DNA of 64,000 nt from Wolfiporia cocos (lineage: Eukaryota; Basidiomycota; Agaricomycetes; Polyporales; Phaeolaceae). The notes beneath the pieces are model-generated. The model was not told the DNA's origin, made no database searches, and saw only the letters and a program-made list of their open reading frames with translations. The DNA lies in contig JACCLO010000004.1 in the NCBI GenBank assembly GCA_029448655.1, positions 248,001 through 312,000 of the forward strand, read 5' to 3'. The translations under genes and the position numbers were made by a program. Position 1 is the stretch's first letter. Every line of letters starts with the position of its first letter. Positions 10,795-20,800 of the stretch are shown in pieces.

Positions 10795-11830
10795 TCCTGC
10801 ACCACGGGGATTCGTGCCACGGGGATTCATACCCCACACCACGGGGATTCGTGCCCCACACCACGGGGATTCGTGGCCCATTCCATGGGGGTTTGTGGCC
10901 CATGCTACAGGGATTTGTGTCCTGTGGCATGGGGATTTTGTAATGTAAATACCCCACACCACGGGGATTCGTACCCTGTGCCACAGGGATTTGCACCCCA
11001 ATTCCACAGGGATCTGTGCCATGTGCCATGGGGATTTGTGCCCCGTGCCACGGGGATTTTTGTAATGTAAATACCCTACACCATGGGGATTTGTGGCCCA
11101 TGCCTGACACGGTTTTCGTGTCATGGCTCCACATCGTCTCGAACCACCGAACTTATGGTACAAAGGTCACCTGATTTACTTATGCGTTGACGCGTTAACC
11201 ACTATGCCAACCCGTTATACGAAGGGTCACGTGATGTATCATGTAAGCATTTAGAGTTAGTACTTAGCGCTCTGTTAGGCGCATGCGCACAGGCCATGCG
11301 CTTTAGGGTAGCCTTGATAGTCAATGCTCGCGTACATGTATATATACCATAGAGTCTGAGGCTTACACCTCAGACTTGTCAATTTGACTCTGGGGCGTTC
11401 ATCCCCCTTACTTGCCATTCCCTCTGCTTGCGCATGCCTGCCTGCTAGTCTGGGAGAACCTCGACCTCGCTATAGCCCTTGGGACTACCTCTTAGACGAC
11501 GACGACCTCGTTGCGTAGAGCCCCCTTGGAGACGTTAGGCGTTAGGGTAGGGGAGTTAGGACTAGTGGTGGTGGGGCGTTGGGCGTTGGGTGTGGGCGTC
11601 ACAAGTTTGTGACAATGCCACAGGGATTTGTGTGTCCTGTGCCACGGGGATTTGTGCTCTGTGCCATGGAGATTTGTGCCCCATGCCACGGGGATTTGTG
11701 TTCTGTGGCACAGGGATTTTGTAATGTAAATACCCCACACCATGGGGATTTGTGCCCCACACCACAGGTATCTGTGCCCTGTGCCATGGGGATTTATGCC
11801 TCATGCCACGGGGATTTTTGTAACATAAAT
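10795..11830 (+). repeat. Minisatellite block in U8, split by a solo LTR
   Basis: Same unit family before 11105 and after 11614. The LTR landed in an ATGCC within one repeat unit, so the array resumes in phase after it. Confidence 0.82.
11105..11614 (+). mobile_element. Solo LTR S1 (510 bp)
   Basis: Flanked by ATGCC at 11100-11104 and 11615-11619. A U3 box TGCGCACAGGCC (11284-11295) precedes TATATATA (about 11339), which gives plus orientation. Both ends are self-complementary: TGACACG-GTTTT-CGTGTCA at the start and GTCACAA-GT-TTGTGAC at the end. No internal coding region remains, consistent with LTR-LTR recombination. Confidence 0.85.
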
Positions 11831-12137
11831 GGCCTGTGCTGTAGATGCTTGCCAAATGATTGCAAAACATTTTGACACCACATTATACAGTATTACAAGG
11901 GAAGTGACGATGAGACCGAGGATCAGCGAGGTGTCACAAGTGGCTGAGCAGGCAGACACAAGACAAAAGAGGGAGGTTGGGGAAGCCATGGGTAATGCAC
12001 AGGAAATTCATGAGGGATCCACAGGTAACTTCAAAATAAAACCCCGATTATCTAAAACAAGCACACATAGATTAAAATAATATATTAAAGTAGAAAAAGC
12101 AGTGTGACCGTGGCGAAGCCACGGGTAATTAACCTAG

Positions 12138-12408
12138 TCTAAGTACTAAAGGGCCGTGGATTGCGTGGGAACTGCCATGTGCTTTTCCACGTGTGCCACG
12201 TGCTGTCCGTCGTCCCATAGGGCTCGCGCCACCGACCCGGGAAGTTGGCCAGTGGATTCCCACGCCCAGCGCCTGCAAGGCGCGCATGTACAAGCGAAGC
12301 GACGACGAGGCCGAGCGTCAGCGAGGTGGAGGAGTGGCTGAGCGGGCAGAGATAAACAACAACTCCTAAAGTACAAAATTATGGCGAAGCCACAGGTAAT
12401 TAAGCTAG
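12138..12408 (+). mobile_element. Non-autonomous Helitron unit U9, last of the array
   Basis: Starts TCTAAGTACTAAAGGGCCGT and ends with a decayed hairpin (ATGGC-GAA-GCCAC) and CTAG (12405-12408), followed by T. It has the conserved 3' block (CGAGCGTCAGCGAGGTGGAG) but no minisatellite. Unrelated sequence begins at 12409. Confidence 0.7.
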
Positions 12409-13047
12409 TATATATGTGGCGTCCTTGTAACACATGGGCCGGGCCGAGCCAAGCCAAGCCCTACTTAAGCCGGACCGGGCTCCTACCTATCAACGTAAAT
12501 ATACAAGCGCCTTGCAAAAGTTGTATGTTCATATTTGACGAATCGACTCTTCGGGGGACGGGTTGCATGACCACTTCCTGAGCGGTGATGTTCTCTAACA
12601 TCGGGTGTTCTTGTATTGCAACCGTTTCGAACGGCCGTATCTTCCACTGACGTTTATATCACATGCTTTACGTCGCGTACACCTTCTGCTACTCACATGT
12701 GCAGTCAGAGGCGACGCCACTATACGATTACATAATACGGCAGTTGCCGCGTACGTTGATCCTCGCTCGTCGAGCGAATCAGTCGTCGTCTTGTATTCTA
12801 CTCTCCCTCGGAGTATGTGTTGATGTGATTGTGCATATTAGTGGGATAAGTAGGACTGCGAGTGGGATCAATGGGATTGATCAAGATAGTGGAATGGGAG
12901 GTGAATAGCAATCTGTTTATCCTCAATATAGTTAAGTTGTCTAGCTAAGTCCCAAATGGACTGTTGTTATGACTTGTTCATTTGCGGCTGTTTGTTGGTA
13001 TGTCGCCCATTTCCTTCTACTTTTCCTTCCATCATCATGGGGGTATT
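12409..13047. other. Unassigned stretch between the Helitron array and the aconitase relic
   Basis: I see no convincing gene, repeat or terminus here. Short ORFs have no recognisable domain. It may be the flank or an earlier intron of the decayed aconitase gene. Confidence 0.4.
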
Positions 13048-13164
13048 GACATCCACAATAGGAGTATGTTTGACTGGTCAACTGACTGGATGGGCGATGA
13101 CCAAGGATCTAATCTTGCATCTAGCTGGAAAGCTGACTGTTCGAATGTGTGCTCCGGCTCTCAT
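13048..13164 (+). pseudogene. Aconitase relic, left fragment (interrupted by A1)
   Basis: The frame reads GVCLTGQLTGWAMTKDLILH then LAGKLTVR, matching the aconitase segment that normally precedes a GGTG-x-ILEYxGPG stretch. It is split here by element A1 (duplicated CTCAT). The continuation GTGCILKYFGPGMFNQSCTG is found after A1. The break between LTVR and GTGC, ending in TTTTTTAG, looks like an intron into which A1 inserted. Aconitase converts citrate to isocitrate in the TCA cycle; this copy cannot be functional. Confidence 0.72.
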
Positions 13165-13862
13165 TGTCACAGATTTGGGACATGCCACTATTTTTCCCGT
13201 ATTTTTACCTGTTTATCTGGTATTTCTACAACCTTGTAGACATTTACGCTGCTAAGCGCCCGTCTACACGTACACGCAACCAAACAACACGTACACAACG
13301 CGGTATACGTCCACCTGACATCACAACACGTACATAACACGTTTGTACGCGTCAATGACTCAGCGGACTAACCTCCGGTGTCACGCGCCTTACTCATATC
13401 CCGATACCGGGCTATGTCAGTACAATTGGATAAGCGGCCCGCTCGTTATCACATGCCAATGCCCTTATGATTACTCATATCCCGATACCGGAATATAAGG
13501 ATCACATGCATGGCTTACTAACGTAGCTACAGCCACTTCCACAACATGGACCTACGGTCCAAACAAACGCTCTTACTGGTGCGGCCATTACCGGCGCACA
13601 TGGTCTATTGTAGGTTACGACTTAGCTGTATTAGTTATGTCTGCGCACAGACCGTCTCAATGTTTGGATCCTCTTCGAGTAACCAAACACAGCATGTATA
13701 TAAGTAGGGCTATCGCTGCGGATAAGCCTTAGATTTGTTCTCTGCTATCGCATAGTCACATAACATCTCTACTGCGCCTACAAGTGTTTCCTCACCAGCT
13801 TCAACAACTCCTTCAAGTCGTTATCAAGCCATAGTGTGAGTCCCACAACCTTGTTTGTGTCA
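13165..13862 (+). repeat. 5' LTR of A1
   Basis: 698 bp, TGTCACAG...TTTGTGTCA. The U5 end forms a hairpin CACAA-CCTTGT-TTGTG abutting the terminal TCA. The internal motif CCCGATACCGG occurs twice. Confidence 0.95.
13642..13741 (+). promoter_or_regulatory. A1 LTR promoter: U3 box, TATA and predicted transcript start
   Basis: The box TGCGCACAGACC (13642-13653) is shared by several LTR families here. The TATA box TATATAAG lies at 13697-13704, and AGATTTGTTCT at 13731-13741 begins 34 bp downstream of it, a normal TATA-to-start distance. That 11-mer is the exact reverse complement of the PBS at 13865-13875. Confidence 0.75.
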
Positions 13863-13864
13863 TA

Positions 13865-13875
13865 AGAACAAATCT
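13865..13875 (+). other. Primer binding site of A1 (self-primer type)
   Basis: AGAACAAATCT, two nucleotides after the LTR end, is the reverse complement of the predicted transcript 5' end at 13731-13741. In Tf1 of fission yeast, the 5' end of the mRNA folds back onto such a site and is cleaved to prime reverse transcription. I saw no clear tRNA 3'-end complement. Confidence 0.8.
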
Positions 13876-14884
13876 GCCCCCTACCCCCGCCCTTGCGCTT
13901 GCGCTTGGGCCTGGGTTTCTATCCTACAGGGGTATATTACTTGTTGCTGCGCACATCCCTTTCTGCCTGACAAGGCGATTGGGGTGATAGTTGAGATCTG
14001 GGGGATACAGCGCCATCCTCGGCAGAGGATTGGCAACCAGGGAAGCCACACCGCTTTTTTAGGCAGGAGGCCTACCTAACCCGGACTCCAGGGTCAAGGA
14101 GACATGGTCCTCGCTGACAAGCTTGGACTATGCGCGGTTAAGACCCGCCTGTGGAAAAAAGGGGACGGTCTGCCTGTGTGCGCCCAACCCCCTGTCATGG
14201 CAAGCGTTGTTCAGCGCCCCATCACTATCCACAGGGTCATCACTATGATGGCATGGGAATTTTCCAAAGCCGCCTCCCAGGCGTAAGGGACCTGCTTTGA
14301 ACCCGTTATGGGAAAAGCAGTGAGGGGGGTGACGTAAAAAATCACCCTGCCATAGGTCACTCGCGGTAGCCAATAGCATAAGTCCTCCGGGCAGCTCGGC
14401 GTGCGAGCATGGGTCAAACGGATTTGGGGCCCCATTGGAAGAGAAGCGCGCGGCCCACTCCTTCGGGATGTGGAGCGCTGTTGTCTCGCGATCTTAGATC
14501 GACAATGGTTTTTTAGCCCTGATGTGACACCCATGTGGCTACAGACGGCAACCTCATTGTTGAAGCATGGACAGGCTAAGGGATGTAAAATCCCAGCCAC
14601 TTTCCGGCATCGTCCCTCCGGGGCGGTGTCGTGTATCCGATTCCCAATCATCTGACCCAGGAACTGGCCTGGCAGTCAGCAACTCTACCCCTGGAGTCGG
14701 CGCCTCTGACCATTAGGGTCATGCGAATATCCGCGCCGTCTCGGCACAGGGTTTGCGCGCAACATAAGAGTAATTATGCCCCGTAGTACACCTTCTTTGC
14801 TCCTGAAAAGGAGTCCACTACCCTACCTTACATAATCCCTTCTATTCCTGTTCTTGGACGTATCACTGGGAAACTTTGTTTCTC
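13876..14884 (+). other. Long conserved 5' leader of A1
   Basis: About 1 kb without a convincing gene. Blocks such as CTCGCGGTAGCCAATAGCAT and CCGGGCAGCTCGGCGTGCGAG are closely matched in A2 and, as reverse complement, in the leader of F (43560-44380), although F lacks pol. It contains TCCT-GAAA-AGGA (14805-14816), a small hairpin. Probable roles are packaging or internal initiation; this is inference. Confidence 0.6.
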
Positions 14885-15808
14885 ATGAAAGCTGCACTTT
14901 CTAGAATCATGCCCCGCGTTACCCGTCGCACCCGTGGCTCCTCCACTGCCCCCTACGTTAAGCCGGCGAAGCGGTCCCTTCTCAGCCGCATCGACACCGC
15001 CGACATTCCCCGGGCAGAGGACGTCACCTACACCCTTCCTGTAAAGGAAGACTACACCGGGAAGCTCCATCTTTGGGAGATTCCGGTCCACATGCCAAAG
15101 CACATTGCTGAGGCTGGGAAACCCGCTCCTCGACCTCCCAAGCCAGTTCCACTTGCCAAGCGTATCTGGACAGAGGAAGAGAAGCTAGCCGCTTCCATTA
15201 CCGCCATGGAGAACCTCATCGAACTCCGCGAACTCAACAAGCTCAAGCTCGCCCGCGATAAGCTGAATAAGCGAATCGCCGCCAAACAAGCCGCCAAGGA
15301 AGCCAAGCAAGCAGCTTCTTCACTGGCCCTCCGTCTCTCCAGCCCGGCGGCCGGACCTCTCGTTCCGGCCAACCACAAGATTCTCGACCCTTCCCTCGTC
15401 TTCGGGAAGAAGAAGCCTCTCCAAGCATGCGATCAAGTTATTCCCATGCTAGAAGGCACTCTCACTCGTCTCACTCCTCTCGCCAACCACCCCCCTAATT
15501 ACCCAGGCTTCCATATGGAAAACGACATGCGTTTCCATACTATGGTAGTAGAATTAGAGGACTTGGTGGATAACGTAAAGGATAGAGCGAGACGGGGGAG
15601 GATCACCAATAGAGACTGGAGAATTATGAAAAAGTATTGCAAACAGCTCGGCAGTATTTCCTTTTTGGATTGGCGTATGGACTTGGCTCGTATCGTAGCA
15701 GAATGCGTAGCGCTACAAATTACTTTTGCCTTCGGTGTAACACCACCTGACAAGGTGGCAGGGCCCTCAACTACTTCGGTAGAAGAGGATATACTCGCGA
15801 TTGTATAG
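14885..15808 (+). CDS. ORF0 protein of A1 (extra gene upstream of gag)
   Basis: 307 codons from ATG 14885; another in-frame ATG follows at about 14909. Basic N-terminus, the motif LHLWEIPVHM near residue 60, a lysine/alanine-rich predicted coiled coil around residues 95-145 (ITAMENLIELRELNKLKLAR), and a conserved C-terminal part (NRDWRIMKKYCKQLG ... FAFGVTPP). A2 encodes a near-identical protein. M (62556-63443) encodes a diverged homologue with MWEIPLIPM, NKDIRLLEKYLKRVE and FRLGIPPV, so the frame has been kept over long divergence. I recognise no known domain. Position and basicity suggest a nucleic-acid-binding or gag-like role, but this is inference. Confidence 0.8.
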   Translation: MKAALSRIMPRVTRRTRGSSTAPYVKPAKRSLLSRIDTADIPRAEDVTYTLPVKEDYTGKLHLWEIPVHMPKHIAEAGKPAPRPPKPVPLAKRIWTEEEKLAASITAMENLIELRELNKLKLARDKLNKRIAAKQAAKEAKQAASSLALRLSSPAAGPLVPANHKILDPSLVFGKKKPLQACDQVIPMLEGTLTRLTPLANHPPNYPGFHMENDMRFHTMVVELEDLVDNVKDRARRGRITNRDWRIMKKYCKQLGSISFLDWRMDLARIVAECVALQITFAFGVTPPDKVAGPSTTSVEEDILAIV

Positions 15809-15869
15809 TAGAAATACTATCATCTTTTAACTCTGAAATAGAGTGCGAGTGTGATCTATAACGAAAGTT
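15805..15869 (+). promoter_or_regulatory. Three GAAA-loop hairpins between ORF0 and gag of A1
   Basis: ATAGTA-GAAA-TACTAT (15805-15820) overlaps the ORF0 stop. ACTCT-GAAAT-AGAGT (15830-15844) and AAC-GAAA-GTT (15860-15869) follow. All sit in the 145-nt gap before the gag ATG. Analogous small hairpins occur after ORF0 in M and D. Confidence 0.55.
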
Positions 15870-15953
15870 GCAGCTTTCAAACCAAATCCCTTCTTAAGAA
15901 TCTTAGACAATGAGTAACCGGAAACTAACATTCGTCACAAACAGATTCGCAAA

Positions 15954-17744
15954 ATGTCTTCCACCTCCTCCGTTAGCACCCCCCTCGCCCCTCGCAAGAT
16001 GCGCCTCCGCTCAGAAGGTCCGGTGACCCCGGTAGCAGGGCCCTCAGGGACTCAACCCCTGGTGACCTTGGAGAATCTAAGCGAGGAAGAGGAAGAGGAC
16101 GAAGTCGAGGATGTTCCCCCACAAAGGGACTCACCAACCAACCCCATGGGAACGCGTCCGGGCACACCTATCCACGGATACCCCCCGGCTCGCTACACCC
16201 GTCCGATTGGGCCCGCCACAACCCTAGAAATAGAGTTTTCGGGCCCAGAACGCCGAACCAATGCCGAGGTCGAAATAGGCCTCAAGACGTACCTCCCAGA
16301 GGAGGAACAACACAAGGTGGATGCACCCCTACATGGGGCAATCCTTGATGCCGCCGTACAACGAAGTGCGGCGATCAGCCACGACAAGGTTGACACCCTT
16401 GGCCGGATGGTACACGCCCGCCTGGAGCGAATCCATGGTAGAATCGACTCCCTGGCTGGGCAATCCAGGGTAATCGAACAGATGGCCCAAGACGAGCTAC
16501 ACGAAGCGGTCAACACAGTCCGCAACGAGCTTGTGTCCACTCTGGTGGACCTTGGCAAGGAACTCCGACAGGACTACACCGCCAAGTTCTCCGAAATGGA
16601 GAAACAGCTCCGGGACGATTACCGGACTCGACTCGATGACCTCGAGGATGCGTTCGCCGAGCGCATGGAGAAGGTTGAGGAAGAACTTCGGAGGAGTCGC
16701 AAGAATCCCTCCGTTCCCAACCCTCCCGGTGTCCGCACGCCCCCGGAAGACCCAGCACCGGCCCCCGGCAATGCTCAAGCCCGTGCAGCCGGGGCCGCTG
16801 CCGCCGCACAAGCTGCAGCCGCTGCTGCAGCAGCCGTCGCCCCGCAGATTCCAGGTCTGCCTCAAAACCTGAAAATTCCCCCTCCCCCCGAATTCTCTGG
16901 GTCATCTGGAAAGGTGACTGCACAGGAATGGGTAGAGAAGATGGGCCTGTACTTCGGTACGCTCAGGGTCTACGACGACCATGACCGTATCACCACGGCC
17001 CTCTTCCGCGTCACAGGGGACGCATACAAATTTTTCTCGCCTCTCATCAAGAAGGCAGGAAACGGTGAACCTCTCGGCACCTGGGAGGACTTCACCAAAT
17101 CAGTAATGGTGCAATATGGGAAAATGACGGATAAGGAGATCGCGAAGAAGGAAATTCGCGGTTACTACGGCACGAAGGGCAAGGAACTGGCAGAATCGAA
17201 CTATTTCAATTACTGCGAACGGTTCCGCACCCTCGGCCGTCTCTCCGAAACCGCCAACGAGACTCTGGTGTGGGAATTCACCGAGACTCTCCCCGAAAAG
17301 GTTAAGGACACCTTGAACGTCCTCGGAAAGACCCCGTTCTTCAAGGCCCCGACCGACATTGAGCCCCTCATCGATTTCGCTCTGGAAATGTACCAAACGT
17401 CATATCCGGACAAAATCAAGGGTTCGATCTTCGAGAAGGCCGGCAAGAAGGACTCGGCACCTGCCGAAAAGAAGGAGACGTCCTCCGCTTCTGCAAAGAA
17501 GTCGGAGAAAAAGAAGGACAAGGGAAAGGCGCCCGCCAAAGCCTCCGCCGACACCGCCAACGCCGTCTGCACCTACTGCAAGCAGACGGGACACTACTTC
17601 AACAAGTGTCCTAAGCTTGCCGCGGACAAGGCTGCGGGAACGTTCGTGCCTGCCGCTCAGCGGGCCGAACAACAAAGGGCGAAGGATGCAGCTGCCGCGT
17701 CTGGAAAGACCACGGCTGCTCCTTCGGGTAGTGGAAAGGGATAG
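15954..17744 (+). CDS. gag of A1, truncated by a nonsense codon
   Basis: Structural protein forming the virus-like particle. From ATG 15954: an acidic, proline-rich N-terminus, a helical middle (DDYRTRLDDLEDAFAERMEK), a capsid-like Ty3/gypsy gag region (SGKVTAQEWVEKMGLYFGTL through LIDFALEMYQTSYPDKIKG), a lysine-rich linker and a CCHC zinc knuckle CTYCKQTGHYFNKC. Compared with A2, the frame ends 68 codons early because CAG has become TAG at 17742-17744 (C to T). After that stop the frame stays open to the usual gag end near 17933, so the lesion is a single change. Loss of the tail removes the gag/pol overlap, and pol expression in cis is doubtful. Confidence 0.9.
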   Translation: MSSTSSVSTPLAPRKMRLRSEGPVTPVAGPSGTQPLVTLENLSEEEEEDEVEDVPPQRDSPTNPMGTRPGTPIHGYPPARYTRPIGPATTLEIEFSGPERRTNAEVEIGLKTYLPEEEQHKVDAPLHGAILDAAVQRSAAISHDKVDTLGRMVHARLERIHGRIDSLAGQSRVIEQMAQDELHEAVNTVRNELVSTLVDLGKELRQDYTAKFSEMEKQLRDDYRTRLDDLEDAFAERMEKVEEELRRSRKNPSVPNPPGVRTPPEDPAPAPGNAQARAAGAAAAAQAAAAAAAAVAPQIPGLPQNLKIPPPPEFSGSSGKVTAQEWVEKMGLYFGTLRVYDDHDRITTALFRVTGDAYKFFSPLIKKAGNGEPLGTWEDFTKSVMVQYGKMTDKEIAKKEIRGYYGTKGKELAESNYFNYCERFRTLGRLSETANETLVWEFTETLPEKVKDTLNVLGKTPFFKAPTDIEPLIDFALEMYQTSYPDKIKGSIFEKAGKKDSAPAEKKETSSASAKKSEKKKDKGKAPAKASADTANAVCTYCKQTGHYFNKCPKLAADKAAGTFVPAAQRAEQQRAKDAAAASGKTTAAPSGSGKG

Positions 17745-17874
17745 GCTTCTGGCAAGAAGCCGTACTCGGCGCCCCCCGCGGATGGCAAGACGTATCGTGC
17801 CCGAACGATCTGGGAAGAAGTGACGGCTGACTCAAGCTCAGCAGGACCCTCGGCCCCCGCCACCACCGTCGCCA

Positions 17875-20800
17875 ATGTCGGGACCATCTCGGTTCCCCTC
17901 GCCCCAACCACACGTCTCGAAGACGTTCTGTGAAGAACACACCAGCCCCGCAGCGGCTGGGAGTGTACAGCGCCCCGAAGAAGCGCACCTCTACGAAGAG
18001 GCTTCACAGAGACCCCTTATCTTGTGGGAAGACAAGGCGGTCGTACGTCACCCGGTATCCCATCTCGGTATATTCGGTAACTCGGCAATGGACTTTGCCC
18101 GGAGGACAAGGACACTAGCTACACGTGCCCCTCCTGTAAAATACTTTTATCCTGACCCCACCGCGCTCAAGTTTTTCTCAATGTATAATATTGTACATGG
18201 AAATGATTCCCGAGACGACAATAAATCATTCTCCATTGAGGTAGAACTGTGGGTATATGGAAAGAAAGTAAACGCCATGGCATTAATCGACACCGGTGCA
18301 TCAATAAGCGTCATAGATAAGAAACTCGTACACGAGGAGAAGTTAGTCACTCAGAAACTACCTTCCCCCCTCGAGATTCGCAACGCCGACGGTACCTCTA
18401 ATACCGCCGGTAATATCAATATGGCAGTAAAAGCTTATATGGTGCACGAGGAACACAAGTCCACCGAATTCTTGTACGTAATGGACGTACAAAATGCGGA
18501 TGTGATCCTCGGATATGACTGGTTCCTGAAACACAACCCGGACTTCAATTGGCCGGAAGGAATCTTCACATATCGGTGTACGGAAAAATGCAAACATGGT
18601 AAACGGGTTTCGATTTCTGAGGAAGAAGACGAAATCGAACCCCGAAACATCTATCAGATCATCAACGACTTTCCAATAGATTTTCTCGGCTTAGAGGAGC
18701 CTGAGAATCCCTTTGTCGCTTGGGTGAACACCCTTGACGAAGGAACGGAACTCCTTATCGACGCCATTCAGTCGATAACGGAGAAGTCGGATGATGAATT
18801 CCTGACAGATGCGGATCTCCAGAAATGGAAATCCTTGGTTCCGGAGGAATACCAGGAGTTTGGTCCCACGGTATTTTCTCAACGCGCATCCGAAAGGATG
18901 CCCGAGCGGAAACCATACGACCACGCCATCGACTTCCCCGATGACGCGGTACTACCGCCCCCGAGTAAGGCATACAAGATGTCTCCTCAGGAGGCAAACT
19001 CGCTAGATCAGTGGATTCAGGAAGAGTTACGGAAGGGCTACATCCGACACTCAAAATCCCCGATCGCGAGCCCGGTCTTCTTCGTCCCTAAAAAGGACGG
19101 CGGAGCCCGAATGGTAGTCGATTACCGAAAGGTGAACGACTTGACCATTAAAAACAGGTACCCTCTCCCACGCATAGACGAGCTTATCGATAAGCTTAGC
19201 CAGGCTTCGATATTTACAAAGCTCGACTTGCGTTGGGGTTACAACAACGTAAGAATCAAGGAGGGAGATGAATGGAAGACCGCATTCATTACGCCTAACG
19301 GCCTTTACGAAGCTGTAGTCATGTACTTCGGTTTTTGTAATGCACCCAGCACGTTCCAACACATGATGAACGATATTCTAGGTGACCTTATCAGAGAAGG
19401 AAAGGTCATTGTCTACCTAGACGACATCCTTGTGTTCGGAAACGACCTGTTGGAACACCGTCGTATTGTCAAGCAAGTATTACAAATCTTGCAAGACAAT
19501 GACTTGTTCGCGAAACCTGAAAAGTGCTTCTTCGAACAAAGCAGTATTGAATACCTGGGAATGATCATTTCCAAAGGAAAAGTCGAAATGGACCCTAAGA
19601 AGGTAGCCGGCGTTATGGACTGGCCTACACCTGCCAAGGTGAAGGACGTCCAGGCCTTTGTTGGCTTCGCCAACTACTACCGTCGGTTCATTAAGGACTT
19701 CTCCAAAGTGGTTAAGCCGTTAACCGAACTGTCCAAGAAAAACACGCAGTGGAACTGGGGACCCGAACAAGCGGAAGCCTTCCAAACTCTCAAGGAAGCT
19801 TTCACATCGGCTCCAATACTCCGGATCCCAGATCAGGAGTCCCCGTTCCGCGTGGAAGCGGACTCTTCCGATTACGCAACTGGTGCGGTGCTATCACAAT
19901 ACTCTTCGGAGGATAAGCTCTGGCACCCGGTAGCCTTTTACTCGAAATCTCTATCAGCACCCGAAAGGAACTATGAGATTTACGATAAGGAGTTGCTCGC
20001 AATCATCTGCGCTCTAGAGGAATGGAGACATTACCTCGAAGGACATCCACACAAATTTGAAGTATGGTCGGATCATCTCAATCTGACATATTTCAAATCG
20101 GCACAACGGCTAACCCGGAGACAGGCACGTTGGAGTCTTTACCTGACAAGGTTCAACTTCACCATGTGCCACAAACCCGGTCAAACAATGCTCACGGCCG
20201 ACCCTCTGTCACGGAGGCCAGACCATGAAGAGGGGGTGGAACTCGACAATCGCGATCAAATTTTGCTGAAACCGGAATACTTTACGGTTAGGGCGCTAGA
20301 AGCGTCCCAGCAGGAGATACAATCAGGCGACGAGGACCTCCTCCGACAAATCCGACAAGCCCTCATGGACGATCAGATTACCAAGGATTACCAGGAACTA
20401 CTGAAAAGTGGTCCCAAGGAATTCGGTAAAGATCTCGATCTCCAGGAATGGAACATGGAGGCCGGATTACTCCTCAGACGAGGAAAAGTGTACGTTCCAA
20501 AAGAGCCTAAGGAATTGCGCACGAAGATTCTGGAGTTACATCACGACCATGTGACTGCCGGACACTTCAGACGATGGAAGACCTACGAACTTCTATCACG
20601 TAATTACTGGTGGCCTGGAATGACCACGATGGTAAAGCAATACGTGGAAGGTTGTGATACATGCCAACGCATGAAGAATCGCAACCAGACCCCGTATGGA
20701 CCCCTGCAACCGCTCCCAGTACCGGAAGCACCATGGGACACAATCACAATCGACTTCATCGTTCACTTACCGCCCAGCGGCGAATTCAAACAATTCACTG

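Larger units (their letters stand above)
10616..12137 (+). mobile_element. Non-autonomous Helitron unit U8, interrupted by a solo LTR
   Basis: Starts TCTATAAGTAACGGGGGCTC (as U6) and ends with CCGTGGC-GAA-GCCACGG and CTAG (12134-12137). Its minisatellite is split by the solo LTR at 11105-11614, flanked by ATGCC duplications. Without the LTR the unit is about 1.0 kb. Confidence 0.78.

Noticed and set aside
5610..11830. Possible CRISPR array
   Set aside because: Units are contiguous and variable, with no unique spacers of constant length, and the context is fungal transposons.
5437..11875. Many long ORFs on both strands (peptides rich in GTNPRGMGHESPWH or ATGICAPCHGDL)
   Set aside because: They are translations of the ~22-bp minisatellite, open in several frames at once, and follow the DNA repeat rather than any protein constraint.
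13863..13890. tRNA-primed PBS
   Set aside because: No TGG-start or recognisable tRNA 3' complement. The exact self-complementarity to the predicted transcript start explains the site better and covaries between families.
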